Positions 26,568 to 34,766 of a stretch of 64,000 nt of DNA are shown here, in pieces. The translations under genes and the position numbers were made by a program. Source of the DNA: Nesterenkonia populi (lineage in GTDB: Bacteria > Actinomycetota > Actinomycetes > Actinomycetales > Micrococcaceae); the NCBI RefSeq assembly GCF_007994735.1, contig NZ_VOIL01000001.1:2046001-2110000 (forward strand), in the 5' to 3' direction. The notes under the pieces are model-generated. The model ran no database searches and was not told the DNA's origin. It saw nothing but the letters and a program-made list of their open reading frames with translations. How positions within the stretch are numbered: position 1 is the first letter of the stretch; every line of letters begins with the position of its first letter.

Positions 26568-26573
26568 TAGGGT
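26568..26573 (+). promoter_or_regulatory. -10 box (TAGGGT) of leaderless thioesterase gene
   Basis: TAGGGT is followed by GGGGGT and ATG at 26580 (spacing 6), back to back with the polA -10 box. Confidence 0.62.
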
Positions 26574-26579
26574 GGGGGT

Positions 26580-27104
26580 ATGAGCGAGAAGATCGAATAC
26601 CAGCCCGGATTCCCCATGCCTGCCGCCCCCACCCCCGTGCCCGACGACGCCGAGCGTGATGCCCGCATGGCAGCTATGGGATTCCCACCCGAGTACCGGC
26701 AGTTCTTCAGGATCCAGGGAACTCCCCCGCTGTCCGCGAAGGCAGGGATGGTGTTCGAGGAGATGAGTCCGGAGAAGATCGTCTCCAGGATGCCCGTGGC
26801 CGGCAACGAGCAGACCATCGGCATCCTGCACGGCGGCGCCCACCTGCTGCAGGCCGAGACCCTCAGTTCGATCGCCGCGCTGCTGCACGTGCGGATCAAC
26901 CTCAAGGACGAGGAGAAGATTGTGGTCGGCACTGAGCTCGGGGCCACCCACCACCGGCAGGCCCGCGAAGGCTGGGTCTATGCCACCTGCACCCCCATCA
27001 ACCTCGGCCGTCAGATGACCAGCCACGAGATCGTGATGACCAATGAGGAGGGGAAGCGGCTCTCCACCGCCCGCATGACCAATCTGATCATCGATCAGAG
27101 ATGA
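26580..27104 (+). CDS. PaaI-type hotdog-fold thioesterase
   Basis: 174 aa. The hotdog helix motif GILHGGAHLLQAET is at about residues 80-93, and the catalytic acid region is in that helix, as in PaaI/YbgC-like acyl-CoA thioesterases. The N-terminal 45 residues are an extension (PPEYRQFFRIQG). It likely hydrolyses an acyl- or aryl-acyl-CoA; the substrate is unknown. It is divergent from polA with a leaderless promoter, and its 3' end overlaps the convergent glycosyltransferase gene by 17 bp. Confidence 0.85.
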   Translation: MSEKIEYQPGFPMPAAPTPVPDDAERDARMAAMGFPPEYRQFFRIQGTPPLSAKAGMVFEEMSPEKIVSRMPVAGNEQTIGILHGGAHLLQAETLSSIAALLHVRINLKDEEKIVVGTELGATHHRQAREGWVYATCTPINLGRQMTSHEIVMTNEEGKRLSTARMTNLIIDQR

Positions 27105-28203
27105 GCCTCAGGATCCCCTCCTCGATCGCCTCGGCGTGACGTTCGGCGGTGTAGCGGCCGCGCACGAGGCCGACCCCTCGCCGACCCAGCTCGCGCAGCC
27201 GTACACGGTCTGAGAGGGTCTCGGCGAGGACCGTGCGGAGGTGGGAGGCCGTGCCGTCGTAGTAGCGGCCGGTCTCCCCCTCCACCACGGCTTCGATCTC
27301 CGGGGATGAGTCCGGGCTGCCGGCCTCGGCGACCACCGGCACCCCGAAGCTCAGCGCCTGGATGACGTTCAGCCCCGCCCCGCCCACAGAGAGGGCAAGG
27401 TCGGCCTGGGCGTAGAGCTGCCGCAGTCGGTCGTAGTCGTACACCGCCCCGAGGAACTCAGCCTTCACCTGCTTCTCCGCAAAGAGACGCTCGAGCCGAG
27501 GCCGCTCCGAGCCGTCCCCCACCACGATCACGCGCGGCCGCGGACGATTCTCCGGCCAGTGGGCCAGGGCCTCCGCCAACGAGTCCAGCCGGTGCCGGGC
27601 CGTCAGCCGAGACGAGTAGATCAGCGTCGGAGGGTCGGTGTCCTCACCCGTGGGCTCCTCGGGCTCAGCCAGCGCGCACTCCGAATACAGTGAGTTGTAG
27701 ACCACCTGGATCTTCTCCGCCGGGACCCCATACTCAACCCCCAGCTCCTTGGCCCGGTCTCCGTACACCAGCAGGCCGTCCGCCAGCCGGTAGAGCATCA
27801 GCCGGGTCAGCCGCTTGGCACCAGCCTCCGGCCGCTTCCAGCCGTGCCCCCACAGGAAGACCCGGCGCCCGCGCAGCTTCCCCACGGCACCCGCCGCCCA
27901 GGCAGACACCGTGTAGAAACGCCCCTCCAGCACGTAGGCGTCATAGCCGCCCCGCCACACAGCAGCCGCATCGCCCACCTGCCACCACCACTGCCCCACG
28001 CTCAGGGTCCTGACCGGTGCCGCTCGGCGGAGGACATCCTCGGACGCTGACTCGATCCGCTCAGCCTCACCCGCCTCAGAGTTCGAGAACCGCCCCACCA
28101 CCTCCATCGCGAGCCGGCCTGAGCGCAGCAGCTGACGAATCAGCGGCTCCCGGTAATGCGAAACAGTGGGCTGAATCTGAAAACGAACACGCGGTTTGGG
28201 CAC
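27088..28203 (-). CDS. glycosyltransferase family 4 (GT-B)
   Basis: 371 aa. GT-B fold: an N-terminal acceptor domain, then a nucleotide-sugar domain with LIYSSRLTARHRLDSL and the E-x7-E type signature region (GLNVIQALSFGVPVVAEAG). It probably adds a sugar to a lipid-linked or secreted glycan; donor and acceptor are unknown. The GTG start has TAGGCT 6 bases upstream. It stands back to back with tRNA-Gly and next to two family 2 transferases and an LCP ligase, so a role in surface polymer synthesis is likely. Confidence 0.85.
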   Translation of the reverse strand: MPKPRVRFQIQPTVSHYREPLIRQLLRSGRLAMEVVGRFSNSEAGEAERIESASEDVLRRAAPVRTLSVGQWWWQVGDAAAVWRGGYDAYVLEGRFYTVSAWAAGAVGKLRGRRVFLWGHGWKRPEAGAKRLTRLMLYRLADGLLVYGDRAKELGVEYGVPAEKIQVVYNSLYSECALAEPEEPTGEDTDPPTLIYSSRLTARHRLDSLAEALAHWPENRPRPRVIVVGDGSERPRLERLFAEKQVKAEFLGAVYDYDRLRQLYAQADLALSVGGAGLNVIQALSFGVPVVAEAGSPDSSPEIEAVVEGETGRYYDGTASHLRTVLAETLSDRVRLRELGRRGVGLVRGRYTAERHAEAIEEGILRLISDR

Positions 28204-28209
28204 CCGCCC

Positions 28210-28215
28210 AGCCTA
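28210..28215 (-). promoter_or_regulatory. -10 box (TAGGCT) of leaderless glycosyltransferase gene
   Basis: On the minus strand TAGGCT is followed by GGGCGG and the GTG start at 28203 (spacing 6). Confidence 0.55.
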
Positions 28216-28220
28216 GATGC

Positions 28221-28226
28221 TAAAGT
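28221..28226 (+). promoter_or_regulatory. -10 box (TAAAGT) of tRNA-Gly
   Basis: TAAAGT fits TAnnnT and ends 17 bases before the mature tRNA 5' end, leaving a short RNase P leader. No clear -35 is seen. Confidence 0.5.
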
Positions 28227-28243
28227 GGACAGGCGCTCTGCGC

Positions 28244-28314
28244 GGGGGTGTAGCTTAATGGTAAAGCCCCAGCCTTCCAAGCTGGCTACGCGGGTTCGAT
28301 TCCCGTCACCCCCT
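28244..28314 (+). tRNA. tRNA-Gly (anticodon TCC)
   Basis: 71 nt, a full cloverleaf: acceptor GGGGGTG/CACCCCC, D arm GCTT/AAGC, anticodon arm CCAGC-CTTCCAA-GCTGG with TCC at 28276-28278, variable loop CTAC, T arm GCGGG-TTCGATT-CCCGT with one G-T pair, discriminator T. The 3' CCA is not encoded. It decodes GGA/GGG. No repeat of its 3' end was seen in the window, so there is no evidence of an integrated element here. Confidence 0.97.
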
Positions 28315-28429
28315 CTCGAAGTTCGGCCTTCCGTCTGCACCCTTGAAGCATCGGGGATTTTCTCCTTCCTCACGTCTGCCGCAGAGCGGCCTCTGGCCTG
28401 AAGCTCGCGTCCTGCGGAGGCGTACGCGG

Positions 28430-28435
28430 TAGCGT
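28430..28435 (+). promoter_or_regulatory. -10 box (TAGCGT) of leaderless GT2 gene
   Basis: TAGCGT is followed by TGGTCCC (7 bases) and the GTG at 28443; no Shine-Dalgarno sequence is present. Confidence 0.5.
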
Positions 28436-28442
28436 TGGTCCC

Positions 28443-29537
28443 GTGGATCATCAGCTGAGCGTCGTCATCCCCGTGTTCAACAACGGCGAGCTCCTGCGGA
28501 CCACGTCATTCCCCTCCCTCACCGCCTCCCCTCACTTCGGCGAGATGGAGATCCTCCTCGTCGACGATGGGTCAACCTACGCCGCCACCCGCGAGGCCGT
28601 GGCCGAACTCGCCGCAGCCCACCCCAACGTGCGCGCCCACTTCTTCGACGACGGCGGCTCGGGGGCCGGCGGCCGCCCCCGCAGCAAGGCCCAGGATCTC
28701 GCCTCAGCCCCCTGCATCACGTTTCTGGACCCCGACGACGAAGCTCACGGCGACGGGCTCTGGGAGCTCTGCCGCACCCTCGCCCAGCACCCCGAGGCGC
28801 AGCTGGCCATCGGCAATCAGCTGCGCCGCTACAGCGACCGGACCGAGCAGGTCGACAACCTCAAGCACTACACCCACCAGGCCCTCCACGGTCGCCTCTG
28901 GACCGCGGGAGCCGATGTGCTCGCCGCAGCGAAGTTCCGGCCCAGCAACCTCTCCTCCATCGCCGTCCGCCGCGACTGGCTGCAGGAGACCGGCATCCGG
29001 CAGATCCCCCGAGCCGCCGGACAGGACTCCCTGTTCTTCCTGCAGGTCTTCGCCGCAGCCGAGCGCTTCGCCGCCCATCCCGGGAACACCTACACGTACC
29101 ACGCAGAAGTGCCCGGCTCGATGGTCAACACCGTCACCGCCGAGTACTTCGCCAAATGCCTCATCCGTGAGCGGGCGCAGAAGGAATGGCTGGAACGGGA
29201 CGGGCTGCTGACGGTCTATCTGCGCACCGGGTTCGAACGGGCCTTCGCCTGGTACCTGGGCAGGTTCCGCCGCGTCCCCAAGGATCAGCGGGACCAGGCC
29301 GCCGCCACGCTCCGGCAGATCGCCGAGGTGTACGTGGAGAACCCGTCGAAGCACCGCTGGCGGTACCCCCAGACCATGGCGTTCTTCCGCCGTCCCGGCA
29401 TCCCCTCAGCCGAAGGCCTCAGACCCTGGGCGGCAGCCGCCCGCCGTCGAGCCGCCGAAGGCTCCGAGAGGGTCAGGGGCGCCGCCGGCGCGGGGGAGCT
29501 TCGTCCCGGGCGTATTCTGCGCGGCCGCGGCCGATGA
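28443..29537 (+). CDS. glycosyltransferase family 2
   Basis: 364 aa. GT-A fold: LSVVIPVFNNGELL at the N-terminus, LLVDDGST, then the metal-binding DPDDE (FLDPDDEAH), as in family 2 enzymes for capsule, teichoic-type or glycolipid glycans. The C-terminal part (residues 220-364) is basic and helical. Start GTG at 28443 follows a leaderless promoter. Its last 65 bp overlap the convergent gene at 29473-30435, another family 2 enzyme. Substrate unknown. Confidence 0.85.
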   Translation: MDHQLSVVIPVFNNGELLRTTSFPSLTASPHFGEMEILLVDDGSTYAATREAVAELAAAHPNVRAHFFDDGGSGAGGRPRSKAQDLASAPCITFLDPDDEAHGDGLWELCRTLAQHPEAQLAIGNQLRRYSDRTEQVDNLKHYTHQALHGRLWTAGADVLAAAKFRPSNLSSIAVRRDWLQETGIRQIPRAAGQDSLFFLQVFAAAERFAAHPGNTYTYHAEVPGSMVNTVTAEYFAKCLIRERAQKEWLERDGLLTVYLRTGFERAFAWYLGRFRRVPKDQRDQAAATLRQIAEVYVENPSKHRWRYPQTMAFFRRPGIPSAEGLRPWAAAARRRAAEGSERVRGAAGAGELRPGRILRGRGR

Positions 29538-30435
29538 GCGAAGCCACCATCCCGAGTCCCTCGCACAGGTAGTAGTCGTCCGTGTAGCTGATGGGGCGGC
29601 GACGCGCCCTCGCCTCCGCTCGGCGCAGGGCGCCGTACATCGCCCGCCCCAGCCCCTCCGCTCCGATCCGGACCCTGACCACCAGCTGGGCCGACGCTCG
29701 GGAGCCGGCCCTGCGGCGCTGCTTCAGCGCCCGGACGTGGCCGCCGCGCAGCGCACGGGCCCGCAGCCACTCCTGGGTGGCGCGGCCTGCCGGGACATAC
29801 TCGGCCGCCGCCGCCTCTGCGCACCACCAGAAGACAGCGCCCGCCTCACGGAGCCGGTCGAAGAGGTCGGAGTCCTCACCGCCGGTGAGGTTGAACGTCT
29901 CGTCGAAGCGGAACCCTCGGCCGGCTGAGGCCGCCGGCGCGAACCATTCCGCCCTGACCAGCGTGTTGTTTGTGGCCAGCCGCTTGGGGCCCGGGCCCGT
30001 GGGTCGGTCGGTGCGGCGGACATAGCCGTAGGAGGCCGTCCACGCGGGCTCGCCGTCCTCGAACACGGGGAGGACGGGGCCGGCCACGGCGTCGGCTCCC
30101 GACTCCTCAGCGCAGCCCAGCAGGGCGTCGAACCAGCCGGGCAGAACCTGCTCGTCGTCGTCGAGGAAGACCACCGCCTCAGCGTCGGAGGGCACCGCCT
30201 CCAGGCTGGTGTTGCGAGCCTTGACCAGGCCCGGCTCGGGCTGGTGCACGTACAGGCCGCCGGAAAAATGCTCGGCCATCAGGCTCTCGGCCTCCGGCTG
30301 GGGAGCATTGTCGACCAGGATGAGGCGCTGCACCCCTTCAGCCTCCAGAGACTCCAGCAGCGCGGCCAGCAGCTCCGGGCGCCGGTAGGTGCAGACCAGC
30401 ACCCACACGGTCTCCGGGGTGAGGGACCGAGTCAT
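29473..30435 (-). CDS. glycosyltransferase family 2
   Basis: 320 aa. VWVLVCTYRRPELL starts the nucleotide-sugar fold, VVFLDDDEQV is the D-x-D type metal site, and GGEDSDLFDRLREAGA carries the ED general-base motif; together these mark a GT-A inverting transferase. The C-terminal end is Arg-rich and may bind membrane. The start overlaps the LCP stop by one base (TGATG), so it is coupled to the LCP ligase gene. That link suggests it builds the polymer or linkage unit that the LCP protein attaches to the wall. Confidence 0.87.
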   Translation of the reverse strand: MTRSLTPETVWVLVCTYRRPELLAALLESLEAEGVQRLILVDNAPQPEAESLMAEHFSGGLYVHQPEPGLVKARNTSLEAVPSDAEAVVFLDDDEQVLPGWFDALLGCAEESGADAVAGPVLPVFEDGEPAWTASYGYVRRTDRPTGPGPKRLATNNTLVRAEWFAPAASAGRGFRFDETFNLTGGEDSDLFDRLREAGAVFWWCAEAAAAEYVPAGRATQEWLRARALRGGHVRALKQRRRAGSRASAQLVVRVRIGAEGLGRAMYGALRRAEARARRRPISYTDDYYLCEGLGMVASLIGRGRAEYARDEAPPRRRRP

Positions 30436-31637
30436 CAGCGCCCGCTCGCGGACGAGTCTCCAGCGTCGTCCGGGTCCTCGTCCTCCTCCTCGTCGAGGTC
30501 GTCCTCCTCGGCCTCGTCCGGAACTCCGAACTCGCCGTTCTCGTGCTGCTCGACCAGCTCGATGTAGTCCATGAACCCGCCCATGTTCTCCTGGGCCAGG
30601 GACGTGCGCAGCAGGCTCATCATTTCGTCGTCCGGCAGGATGACCTCCGCACCGGCGGAGGTGGTGGCGTGCTCGCCGGCAGGCATGGTGAACATGTGGA
30701 TGTCGTCGCTGCGCACATCCCGCATGTCCAGGGCGTAGCCGGCCACGGTCTCAGCGTTGAGCCCCTCATCCACGCTCAGGTAGGGGGTCATGCCGTCGAC
30801 CACGCTGTAGATGCGCTGCGGGTTGGAGAGCGTCTCCGCGGAGAGGAAACGCTCCAGGATCGCCCGGACCACCCGCTGCTGGTTCTCCACGCGGATGTAG
30901 TCGCCCGTCGGGAAGGACTGCCGCTCACGCACGTAGCGCAGGGCGCTGCTGCCCTCGAGGCGGATTGTGCCCTCCGGGTAGAAGGCGGGGTTGCGCTGGC
31001 CGGCGGAGAAGCTGTGGGGGTTGTCGATGTAGACCCCGCCCAGGGCTTCAGTGAGGTCGGAGAAGCCTTCGAAGTCCACGACCGCGACATGGTCGATGTG
31101 GGTGTAGAGCATCTCCTCGACGAGGTCGACTGCGAGCTCGTAGCCGCCGAGGCCCAAGGCGGTGTTGACCCGTCCCATGCCTTCGCCCGGAACCTCGACC
31201 CAGAGGTCACGCATGATCGACATGACGTAGACCCCGGAGCGGTCGGCGGGGATGTGCACGAACATCATGGTGTCGGAGCGCTCCGCCCCCTCGCCGGTGG
31301 CGTCCCTGTAGTCCTGCTCATCATCCCCGCGGGAGTCGGTTCCCATCAGCAGCATGTTGACGGTGCCCTCGGGGGTCCGGTAGGCGGAGTCGTCCTCGAG
31401 ATCGAGGCCCTCGATGGTCTCGCGGTTGTCATCGAAGGTGGTCTGCAGGCTCCGCAGGTAGGAGAAGGCGACGACGACGGCGATGATCACCAGCACGGCC
31501 AGGCTGGCCATGATGATGCCGGCGATCTTCCAGCCGCGGCGGCGTGCGCCCTCCTTCTTGGGGGCCTCGGTCCGGGGCGAGGCCGGCGGGGGTGCCCCGC
31601 CGGCGGCGCGGCGCGCCCGGTAGGGTTCTTCGGTCAC
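30435..31637 (-). CDS. LytR-CpsA-Psr (LCP) family cell-wall glycopolymer ligase
   Basis: About 400 aa: a Pro-rich cytoplasmic N-terminus, one membrane helix (around IIMASLAVLVIIAVVVAF), then an extracellular LCP domain with LLMGTDSRG, RSDTMMFVHI, SIMRDLWVEVPG and RVNTALGLGG, which carry the conserved Asp/Arg residues for the polyprenyl-pyrophosphate. The tail is extremely acidic. GTG 31637 is chosen because GAGGAG is 6 bases upstream; the longer frame would run into rnc. LCP proteins transfer teichoic-type or arabinogalactan-type polymers to peptidoglycan. Confidence 0.92.
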   Translation of the reverse strand: MTEEPYRARRAAGGAPPPASPRTEAPKKEGARRRGWKIAGIIMASLAVLVIIAVVVAFSYLRSLQTTFDDNRETIEGLDLEDDSAYRTPEGTVNMLLMGTDSRGDDEQDYRDATGEGAERSDTMMFVHIPADRSGVYVMSIMRDLWVEVPGEGMGRVNTALGLGGYELAVDLVEEMLYTHIDHVAVVDFEGFSDLTEALGGVYIDNPHSFSAGQRNPAFYPEGTIRLEGSSALRYVRERQSFPTGDYIRVENQQRVVRAILERFLSAETLSNPQRIYSVVDGMTPYLSVDEGLNAETVAGYALDMRDVRSDDIHMFTMPAGEHATTSAGAEVILPDDEMMSLLRTSLAQENMGGFMDYIELVEQHENGEFGVPDEAEEDDLDEEEDEDPDDAGDSSASGR

Positions 31638-31647
31638 CAGCTTCTCC

Positions 31648-32370
31648 TCAGCTTCGTCCCAGTACGAGGGTGAGAATATCCGCCTCACCGTCCGGTGAGC
31701 TGATCTGCTCCACGGTGAGTCGTGCGGCTTCGCGTTCGGCGTCCTTCTTGGAGCTTCCCGCGCCCGTGCCGTACTCGGTGCCGCTGATGGTCAGCGTGGC
31801 GGTGAAGGTGCGGCTGTGGTCGGGGCCCTCACCCTGCACGAGGTAGCGGATCTCTCCGAGGTTCTGGGCGGCGGCGAGCTCCTGGGCCGTGGTCTTCCAG
31901 TCCTTGCCCGCCGTCATCGCCTCCTTGTCGGAGAGCAGCGGGGTGACCAGGCGCAGCACCAGCCGGCGGGCGGCGTCCACGTCGGTGGAGAGGTAGGAGG
32001 CTCCGATGAGAGCCTCCATGGTGTCGGCGAGGATGGAGTCCTTCTCCGCGCCGCCGGTGCGCTGCTCCCCCTCCCCGAGCCTGATGTGGCGGCCGACGCC
32101 GAGACGGCGGGCGATGCGCGCCAGCGCCCGGGTGGAGACCAGGGCGGCGCGCAGCTTGGCCAGGTCACCCTCAGGAAGGTCCGGGTAGCTGCGGTACAGG
32201 TGGTCAGTGACTGCGAGCCCCAGGACGGAGTCCCCGAGGAACTCGAGGCGCTCGTTGGTGGGGATGCCGTCGTTCTCATAGGAGAAGGACCGGTGTGTCA
32301 GGGCAAGACGAAGAGTCTCGGGGTCGATGCTGACCCCGAGACTCTCCAGAAGCTCTTCAGTTGGTGCCAC
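31648..32370 (-). CDS. rnc: ribonuclease III
   Basis: 240 aa. The catalytic signature NERLEFLGDSVLGL (about residues 37-50), the second acidic site LADTMEALIGA (about residues 120-130) and a C-terminal double-stranded-RNA-binding domain (GTGAGSSKKDAEREAARLT) are present. It cuts rRNA precursors and structured mRNA. The start is GTG 32370 (VAPTEELL), 5 bp after the rpmF stop; the frame stays open further upstream but only as rpmF antisense-frame sequence. The rpmF-rnc order is conserved in actinobacteria. Confidence 0.96.
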   Translation of the reverse strand: MAPTEELLESLGVSIDPETLRLALTHRSFSYENDGIPTNERLEFLGDSVLGLAVTDHLYRSYPDLPEGDLAKLRAALVSTRALARIARRLGVGRHIRLGEGEQRTGGAEKDSILADTMEALIGASYLSTDVDAARRLVLRLVTPLLSDKEAMTAGKDWKTTAQELAAAQNLGEIRYLVQGEGPDHSRTFTATLTISGTEYGTGAGSSKKDAEREAARLTVEQISSPDGEADILTLVLGRS

Positions 32371-32375
32371 CTGAA

Positions 32376-32579
32376 TCAGGCGTCGGCGACTTTGCGGCCC
32401 TTGTACTCGTAGAACAGAGGGGTGTCTGCAGAGTCGGTCACCAGCTTGGCCTGGTGGGGACGGCTGTAGACGACACGGCCGTTCTCCACGGTCTTGACCA
32501 GGGTAGGCACCTGGGCCTTCCACTGGGAGCGGCGGTGACGGGTGTTGGAACGGGACTTCTTCCGCTTCGGAACAGCCAC
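32376..32579 (-). CDS. rpmF: 50S ribosomal protein L32, cysteine-free form
   Basis: 67 aa, beginning [17 protein letters not shown] and ending [10 protein letters not shown], the L32 pattern. It has no cysteine, so the zinc ribbon of the C+ form is absent; this is the zinc-independent type usual in many actinobacteria. It sits 40 bp downstream of yceD and just upstream of rnc. Confidence 0.97.
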   Translation of the reverse strand: MAVPKRKKSRSNTRHRRSQWKAQVPTLVKTVENGRVVYSRPHQAKLVTDSADTPLFYEYKGRKVADA

Positions 32580-32619
32580 GGTTACTCTCTTCTCTCTCGG
32601 TGACGGTCAGGTCAGGTCT

Positions 32620-33219
32620 TCAGTGCGACGAGCGGTCCTCGTCATCGGTCTCATTCAGTTGTGCTGCAAGTCCGGCCAGCTCAGCCCAGCGAGGGTCGAG
32701 CTGCTCATGCTCATGGTCCGGGTCATCCTCCATGCGGAACCCGCACTGGGAGCACAGACCGGGGCAGTCCTCCCGGCACACCGGGGCGAACGGCAGCGCG
32801 GAGACCATCAGGTCCCGCAGGACCGGCTCCAGGTCCACGGTGAGGTCTGAGCCGACCGCTCGGGTCTCGTCCTCATCCTCCTCGTCGACCTGCTCCCGCG
32901 CATTCTCAGGCCAGGCGAACAGCTGCGTGACGTCCACCGTCAGCGGGAAGCTGATGGTGTCCAGGCAGCGGCCGCACTGTCCGCCGACCTGCCCAGAGGC
33001 GGTGCCGGTGGCCAGCACACCCTCATGGACCGAGTCGAACCGCAGGTCAAGCTCGAGCTCACTGTGCTCCTCGATGCTGACCAGCGGGGTCGCGAAGTCT
33101 GCTGGTGCCCCGACTGTCCGCTGCACAGTCTCACTGCTGCCCGGACTGTCTCTGAGCTCTTTGACGTCCACACTCAACCCGGCCGGATGCAGCGCAGAGG
33201 TCTGCTGCGGATGTATCAC
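32620..33219 (-). CDS. YceD family protein (DUF177)
   Basis: About 199 aa. Cysteine pairs CGRCLD (middle) and CREDCPGLCSQCG (C-terminal third) suggest a metal site. The family is linked to 23S rRNA or ribosome maturation and nearly always precedes rpmF, as here. A TAGAGT -10 box overlaps the TTG at 33228 and lies 8 bases before GTG 33219, which is therefore preferred as start. Between the halves is an acidic stretch (EQVDEEDEDETRA). Confidence 0.88.
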   Translation of the reverse strand: MIHPQQTSALHPAGLSVDVKELRDSPGSSETVQRTVGAPADFATPLVSIEEHSELELDLRFDSVHEGVLATGTASGQVGGQCGRCLDTISFPLTVDVTQLFAWPENAREQVDEEDEDETRAVGSDLTVDLEPVLRDLMVSALPFAPVCREDCPGLCSQCGFRMEDDPDHEHEQLDPRWAELAGLAAQLNETDDEDRSSH

Positions 33220-33227
33220 AGCGCTCA

Positions 33228-33233
33228 ACTCTA
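33228..33233 (-). promoter_or_regulatory. -10 box (TAGAGT) before yceD
   Basis: On the minus strand TAGAGT is followed by 8 bases and GTG 33219, one base longer than the other leaderless sites in the window. Confidence 0.4.
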
Positions 33234-33266
33234 CCAGGGCTGCGCCATGAGGCGTAACCGGGGGGG

Positions 33267-34175
33267 TCAGCTCAGCCCTGGAACGAACTCGTCCTTGAGC
33301 CAGCTGCGCAGATCCGGGCCGAGGTCCTCACGCTCGGAGGCCAGGGTGACTACGGCCTTGATGTAGGAGAGCTTGTCGCCTGTGTCGTAGCGGCGACCCC
33401 GGTAGACGACGGCGTGGACTCCCCCGCCCTCCTCAGTCGGCTTCTTGGCCATGGCCTCGAGGGCATCGGTCAGCTGGATCTCGCCGCCCTTGCCGGGCGC
33501 GGTCTGCTCCAGCTCGGCGAAGATCGCCGGGTGCAGCACGTAGCGGCCGATGATGGCCAGGTTGGAGGGCGCGTCCTCCGCGGCGGGCTTCTCCACCAGG
33601 CCCTGCACCGGCACGACGCCGTCCTCGGCGGAGGTGTCAGCGCTGCCCGGGTCAATGACACCGTAGGCGGAGACGTTGTCGACCTCCATCACGGCGATGA
33701 CGGATCCGCCGCGGGCCTGCTGCACCTCGATCATGGGGGTGAGGAGATCATCGGCCGGGTCGATGAAGTCATCGCCGAGCAGCACGGCGAAGGGCTCGTC
33801 GCCCACGTGCTGCTTGCCGCAGAGCACCGCGTGACCCAGGCCTTTGGCCTCGCCCTGGCGGACGTAGTGGATGTCTCCGAGATGGGTGGCCTTCTGCACC
33901 GACTCCAGCTTCTTGGAGTCGCCCTTGGCCTCAAGGGCGGCCTCCAGGGTGGGGGCCCGGTCGAAGTGGTCCTCCATGGCCTTCTTGTTCTGGCCGGTGA
34001 TCATCAGGATGTCATCCAGCCCGGCCCGGGAGCCCTCCGCGACCACATACTGGATGGCGGGCTCGTCCACTACGGGCAGCATCTCCTTGGGCATCGCCTT
34101 GGTGGCGGGCAGGAAACGCGTACCGAGTCCGGCAGCTGGAATAACGGCTTTGCGAATCTTTGACGTGGAGCTCAT
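33267..34175 (-). CDS. galU: UTP-glucose-1-phosphate uridylyltransferase
   Basis: 302 aa. AVIPAAGLGTRFLPATKAMPKEM (nucleotide-binding start, here quoted in part), LLGDDFID, VEKPAAEDAPSN and GEIQLTDAL are GalU signatures. It makes UDP-glucose, the donor precursor for surface glycans, trehalose and glycolipids. ATG 34175 is set by TATGGT 6 bases upstream; a GTG two codons earlier lies within that spacing. Its place between coaD and yceD is unusual and matches the nearby glycosyltransferase and LCP genes that would use its product. Confidence 0.96.
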   Translation of the reverse strand: MSSTSKIRKAVIPAAGLGTRFLPATKAMPKEMLPVVDEPAIQYVVAEGSRAGLDDILMITGQNKKAMEDHFDRAPTLEAALEAKGDSKKLESVQKATHLGDIHYVRQGEAKGLGHAVLCGKQHVGDEPFAVLLGDDFIDPADDLLTPMIEVQQARGGSVIAVMEVDNVSAYGVIDPGSADTSAEDGVVPVQGLVEKPAAEDAPSNLAIIGRYVLHPAIFAELEQTAPGKGGEIQLTDALEAMAKKPTEEGGGVHAVVYRGRRYDTGDKLSYIKAVVTLASEREDLGPDLRSWLKDEFVPGLS

Positions 34176-34181
34176 GAGCAC

Positions 34182-34187
34182 ACCATA
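34182..34187 (-). promoter_or_regulatory. -10 box (TATGGT) of leaderless galU
   Basis: On the minus strand TATGGT is followed by GTGCTC and ATG 34175 (spacing 6). Confidence 0.6.
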
Positions 34188-34237
34188 CCCCGCGGGATCA
34201 GCGCCTTCCGGGAGATTTCTGAACGATCTGCGTCTCG

Positions 34238-34714
34238 TCAGGCACTTCCTGCGAGACGGTGATGGACCGCGCGCGGGACGAACTCGGAGACGTCCCCGCC
34301 GAGGCTGTGCACCTCTTTGACCAGGGTGGAGGACAGGTGAGAATGCCGGCCGTCCGCTGCCAGGAAGATGGTCTCCAGTCCTGCGAGGTGGCGATTCATC
34401 GTCGCCATGGACGCCTCATAGCTGTAGTCCTGAGGCCCGCGCAGGCCCTTCACCACCGCGCTGGCACCCACCTCCTTGCAGAAATCAGTGAGGAGGATCC
34501 CGGAGGGCAGCGGCTTCACGCTGACGCCGCGCAGATATCCGAAGGTCTGAGAGGCCATCTCAAGGCGAGCCTCCTGGTCCAGCAGGGGCCGCTTGGATGA
34601 ATTGGTGGCCACGGCGACGACGACTTCGTCGAAGAGGTTCGCCGCCCGGGCGATCACCTCCACATGACCGTTGTGCAGCGGATCAAAGGTCCCAGGGCAG
34701 ACAGCCGAATACAT
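34238..34714 (-). CDS. coaD: phosphopantetheine adenylyltransferase
   Basis: 158 aa, full length. CPGTFDPLHNGHVEVIARA carries the T/H-x-x-H nucleotidyltransferase motif, then KGLRGPQDYSYE and the SSTLVKEV motif. It transfers AMP to 4'-phosphopantetheine, the penultimate CoA step; coaE for the last step is also in the window. A TAGGGT box 6 bases before the ATG implies a leaderless mRNA. Confidence 0.97.
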   Translation of the reverse strand: MYSAVCPGTFDPLHNGHVEVIARAANLFDEVVVAVATNSSKRPLLDQEARLEMASQTFGYLRGVSVKPLPSGILLTDFCKEVGASAVVKGLRGPQDYSYEASMATMNRHLAGLETIFLAADGRHSHLSSTLVKEVHSLGGDVSEFVPRAVHHRLAGSA

Positions 34715-34720
34715 AGGCTC

Positions 34721-34726
34721 ACCCTA
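34721..34726 (-). promoter_or_regulatory. -10 box (TAGGGT) of leaderless coaD
   Basis: On the minus strand TAGGGT is followed by GAGCCT and ATG 34714 (spacing 6). Confidence 0.65.
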
Positions 34727-34766
34727 TATGCCGCGAGCGGGCCCTGCGGAAAGCCTCACTCCTCCT

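Noticed and set aside
24325..26583. Very long open frame antisense to polA
   Set aside because: Shadow of polA; low-complexity Gly/Val/Leu/Arg composition without motifs.
28244..28314. tRNA-Gly as integration site of a mobile island
   Set aside because: No direct repeat of the tRNA 3' end, no integrase or phage gene nearby; xerC at 52485 is the housekeeping type.
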